A stretch of 7,644 nucleotides of DNA. Source: an uncultured Neisseria sp. GTDB lineage: Bacteria; Pseudomonadota; Gammaproteobacteria; Burkholderiales; Neisseriaceae. Each line of letters opens with the position of its first letter. Within the stretch, counting starts at the first letter, position 1. The notes beneath the pieces are model-generated. The model had not been told where the DNA came from. It saw nothing but the letters and a program-made list of their open reading frames with translations, and did no database searches. Both the position numbers and the translations under genes were made by a program. Shown piece after piece: positions 5,810 through 7,644 of this stretch. The DNA is taken from NCBI GenBank assembly GCA_937919795.1, contig CALFOA010000091.1, positions 1-7,644 on the forward strand. Reading direction: 5' to 3'.

Positions 5810-5854
5810 TTAGCCTACTTTATCTCCCGGCTTCACACACGTATCACTTTTTTT
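5810..5854 (-). pseudogene. Remnant copy of a metG 3' end (PGDKVG-stop)
   Basis: Read on the minus strand, 5854-5810 gives KKSDTCVKPGDKVG then TAA. The true metG end (6542) is [13 protein letters not shown] then TAA. Over the last 23 bases the two match at 19 positions; the four differences (5813, 5816, 5819 and 5825) are third-codon and synonymous. Over the last 12 codons about 26 of 36 bases match. Upstream of SDTC the frame meets a stop next to the membrane-protein gene and no metG similarity is visible. Synonymous-only divergence points to a once-coding copy from a related metG, not chance. A short independent peptide is possible but has no start signal. Confidence 0.5.
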
Positions 5855-5878
5855 ACTGCGATACTTAAGTCCAATTGT

Positions 5879-6199
5879 TTAAGGCATCAGATGTGTTATT
5901 AATCGACCACCAATGTAACCACCCACTAACCCATACACTACTCCATACTTTAGATTACCATCCAAACTACTAATTAATGCCGAAACCAGCAACATCATCA
6001 CCACTATCAATACAATTGACTTATTGGTTGATTTACCATCACACAATAATTTCACCATAACTGTCCATACCATACGTATCAATGCGGTTAGGAACAATGC
6101 CCCCAAAACATCACAAGCACTTTGTCCCTTGATGGTGGTAGCACACAACAAAGTGACAAAGAAAAGCAACACATCAAAAAGCCATCTTTCTTTTCTCAT
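5879..6199 (-). CDS. Unrecognised small membrane protein, AT-rich gene
   Basis: A 106-residue protein from ATG at 6199 (MRKERWLF), chosen because AGGAG lies at 6215-6211, 11 bases upstream; an in-frame TTG at 6226 would add nine residues but would place that site inside the gene. After a basic N-terminus there are about four hydrophobic segments: roughly WLFDVLLFFVTLLCATTI, VLGALFLTALIRMVWTVMVKLL, SIVLIVVMMLLVSALISS and a Gly-rich GVVYGLVGGYIGGRLI. A short polar link, CDGKSTNK, lies between the second and third. This implies a small inner-membrane protein. I do not recognise a family. Base composition is much richer in A+T than the neighbouring genes, and the gene sits between metG and a second metG-like tail, both suggesting acquisition from elsewhere. 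A holin-like or immunity role cannot be supported from sequence alone. Confidence 0.6.
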   Translation of the reverse strand: MRKERWLFDVLLFFVTLLCATTIKGQSACDVLGALFLTALIRMVWTVMVKLLCDGKSTNKSIVLIVVMMLLVSALISSLDGNLKYGVVYGLVGGYIGGRLITHLMP

Positions 6200-6258
6200 C
6201 TTTACACATACTCCTCTGATTTTCAAAATAAATGCTCTTTTTTCAAAAAAATCTAAAC

Positions 6259-6274
6259 ATTATCAAAATTTTGA
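6259..6274 (-). promoter_or_regulatory. Palindrome overlapping a possible -10 of the membrane-protein gene
   Basis: TCAAAATTTTGA (6263-6274) is a perfect 12-bp palindrome overlapping GATAAT (6264-6259), a 5-of-6 match to the -10 consensus about 60 bases before the ATG at 6199. It closely resembles the palindrome at 5745-5758. No supporting -35 was found. Confidence 0.25.
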
Positions 6275-6277
6275 CGG

Positions 6278-6451
6278 CTACCCACACTCACCTAGCCCAA
6301 TATCGCCTAATATCTCCAATTTATCAGCTACCACAACAATCATGCCATTGTCCTTAAATTCATGCAAGCAATTAATTTTAATAAAGTTAACTAAAATAAT
6401 TTGATTCGCTTTTCGCTTACCTAAACCAACAAAAGAAAAAGTTTGAAAAGT
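6278..6451 (-). pseudogene. Possible gene remnant or tiny ORF upstream of the membrane-protein gene
   Basis: The frame is open for 57 codons (6451-6281) and ends in TAG at 6280-6278. The translation looks protein-like (FVGLGKRKANQIILVNFIKI, then EFKDNG, then MIVVVADKLEILGDIGLG). There is no start codon with a ribosome site at the upstream end, so it may be the 3' part of a decayed gene. Alternatively a 21-residue peptide could start at ATG 6343, which has AAGGA 7 bases upstream. No family is recognised. Confidence 0.22.
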
Positions 6452-6463
6452 TCACTTCCCAGC

Positions 6464-6491
6464 AAAAAGCCGTCCTCATTCAGACGGCTTT
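6464..6491 (-). terminator. metG terminator built on a DUS
   Basis: Stem GACGGCTTT/AAAGCCGTC (6483-6491 with 6466-6474, 9 bp, 8-base loop) followed on the minus strand by a T-run (6468-6464). The upstream arm contains the 10-mer uptake core GCCGTCTGAA (6488-6479); the 12-mer is AAGCCGTCTGAA, 11 of 12 to the AG or AT dialect. It lies about 50 bases after the metG stop. Confidence 0.75.
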
Positions 6492-6541
6492 CACGAAAAT
6501 CTACTGGCTAAAGCAAATAGCTTAATCTCCTAGAAATAAAC

Positions 6542-7644
6542 TTAACCCACCTTATCCCCCGGCTGCGCCCCGGCATCCACATCCAACAGCTTCAATTTAC
6601 CGTCAGCCGTGGCGGCGGAAAGAATCATGCCTTCGGATACGCCGAATTTGGCCATTTTGCGCGGGGCGAAGTTGGCGACGGCGATCACCATGCGGCCGTT
6701 GAGTTCGGCGGGGTTGGGGTAAGAGGCAGCGATGCCGGAGAAAATAATCCGTTTGGCAAAGCCGAAATCGAGGTCGAATTTCAACAGTTTGGTGCTGCCT
6801 TCTACCGCTTCGCAGTTCAATACTTTGGCCACGCGCATATCGATTTTCATAAAGTCGTCGAAACTGGCTTGTTCGGCCACTGGGGCGTAGGCAGAGGTTT
6901 CGGCAGCTGCCGCTTCGGCGGCGGGGGCGATGCTTTGTTTGTTGGCTTCGATTAAATCATCCACTTGTTTTTGCTCCACTCGTTGCATTAAATGTTCGTA
7001 TTGGTTGATGGCGTGTTCGCCCAAGGTATTGCTTGTGTTTGCCCAAGTGATGGCGGGCAGATTCAGGAAGGCGGCGGCATTGGCGGCGGTTTGCGGCAAC
7101 ACCGGCGCGAGGTAGGCGGTGAGCATGGCGAAGGCGTTGATCAGTTCGCTGCACACTTCATGCAGGCGCGCATCTTGGCCTTCTTGTTTGGCCAATTCCC
7201 ACGGCTTGTTGGCGTCCACGTATTCGTTTACCACATCGGCCAGCGCCATGATTTCGCGCAGGGCTTTGGCGTATTCGCGGGCTTCGTAGTCGGCGGCGAT
7301 GGCTTCGCTTTGGGCGGCGAGTTTGGCCAGCAATTCGCTGTTGGTAACGTCTTTCAGACGGCCATCAAAACGCTTGGCGATAAAACCGGCGGCGCGGGCG
7401 GCGATGTTGACGTATTTGCCGACCAAATCGCTGTTTACGCGGGCGATAAAGTCGTTTAAGTTCAAATCGATGTCTTCGATTTTGCTGTTGAGTTTGGCGG
7501 CGATGTAATAGCGCATCCACTCGGGGTTCAGGCCTTGTTCGAGATACGAGCGGGCGGTGATGAAGGTGCCGCGCGATTTCGACATTTTATGGCCGTCCAC
7601 GGTTAAGAAGCCGTGGGCAAACACGCCGGTGGGGGCGCGGTGGC
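6542..7644 (-). CDS. metG: Methionyl-tRNA synthetase, C-terminal half (5' truncated by window)
   Basis: This is the 3' part of metG. The cytoplasmic class I synthetase charges tRNA-Met using ATP. The frame runs off the window edge; the GTG at 7624 is internal, since HRAPTG precedes it and fits the recalled E. coli sequence around YRKPTNLFVHG. About 367 residues are visible, just over half the usual length of about 680. The KMSKS ATP-binding loop is at 7588-7574. The helical anticodon-binding domain follows ([14 protein letters not shown], then [15 protein letters not shown]). After an Ala-rich linker (about 6934-6875) comes a C-terminal OB-fold tRNA-binding (EMAP-II-like) domain from about 6865 ([43 protein letters not shown]) typical of dimeric bacterial MetG. 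It ends QPGDKVG then TAA. A DUS core lies inside at 7353-7362. The zinc-binding and HIGH regions are outside the window. Confidence 0.96.
   Translation of the reverse strand, partial: HRAPTGVFAHGFLTVDGHKMSKSRGTFITARSYLEQGLNPEWMRYYIAAKLNSKIEDIDLNLNDFIARVNSDLVGKYVNIAARAAGFIAKRFDGRLKDVTNSELLAKLAAQSEAIAADYEAREYAKALREIMALADVVNEYVDANKPWELAKQEGQDARLHEVCSELINAFAMLTAYLAPVLPQTAANAAAFLNLPAITWANTSNTLGEHAINQYEHLMQRVEQKQVDDLIEANKQSIAPAAEAAAAETSAYAPVAEQASFDDFMKIDMRVAKVLNCEAVEGSTKLLKFDLDFGFAKRIIFSGIAASYPNPAELNGRMVIAVANFAPRKMAKFGVSEGMILSAATADGKLKLLDVDAGAQPGDKVG
7353..7364 (-). repeat. DUS core inside metG
   Basis: Minus strand TGGCCGTCTGAA contains the exact 10-mer GCCGTCTGAA and matches the AG dialect at 11 of 12. 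It is coding (DGRLKD) and has no inverted partner, as expected for a single uptake site. Confidence 0.7.

Larger units (their letters stand above)
6200..6541. other. AT-rich intergenic stretch between metG and the membrane-protein gene
   Basis: This 342-base gap is visibly AT-rich. It holds the metG terminator (6464-6491), an open frame of 57 codons without a normal start (6451-6278, minus), an AT palindrome (6263-6274) and a GATAAT hexamer (6264-6259, minus) that could be a -10 for the membrane-protein gene, though no good -35 is seen. Nothing RNA-like was recognised. Confidence 0.6.

Noticed and set aside
6024..6404. 126-codon plus-strand open frame
   Set aside because: It runs antisense across the membrane-protein gene and its leader, has no ribosome site, and its composition (Asn/Thr/Ser/Ile-rich) fits AT-rich noncoding reading.

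Overview
The window looks like Neisseriaceae DNA (Neisseria sensu lato). The main evidence is its DNA uptake sequences (DUS). The 12-mer TGCCTGTCTGAA, the TG-wad dialect named after Neisseria wadsworthii, occurs as exact or near-exact copies at 2067, 2725, 2834, 3981, 3999, 5306 and 5356. Dialects typical of other members of the family also occur: AGGCCGTCTGAA or its 10-mer core at 1010-1043, 6479 and 7353, and a GCTGCCTGAA pair at 5764-5795. The species was not confirmed by any search. No complete mobile element, CRISPR array, rRNA or tRNA was found.

Layout. 1-1268 (+) is the 3' part of rtcR, the sigma54-dependent activator of RNA-end-repair genes; its N-terminal sensor domain lies outside the window. 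1354-2715 (+) is an amidase-signature hydrolase and 2949-3830 (+) a cytoplasmic PuuE/HpPgdA-like polysaccharide-deacetylase-fold enzyme. A REPIN-like doublet and a DUS hairpin terminator follow. Then comes a tight pair: a small Cys-rich protein (4045-4335) and a CobW/COG0523 GTPase (4343-5296). A 26-bp-arm bidirectional DUS hairpin separates these from the minus-strand genes: an exported EF-hand protein (5733-5404), an AT-rich small membrane protein (6199-5879) and the 3' half of metG (7644-6542).

How the parts may work together (inference). The deacetylase-fold enzyme has relatives acting on peptidoglycan and on cyclic imides or ureides. With the neighbouring amidase it could form a route in which a ring is opened to a half-amide and the amide is then hydrolysed. 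The CobW GTPase with its CxxC partner could supply metal to the metal-dependent hydrolase. Substrates cannot be read from the sequence.

The most unusual stretch is 5764-6541. It is visibly AT-rich, carries an unrecognised membrane protein, and is bounded at its downstream side by a second short copy of the metG 3' end (PGDKVG then stop, differing from metG almost only at synonymous positions) next to a terminator in a foreign DUS dialect. This suggests DNA acquired by transformation at the 3' end of metG.
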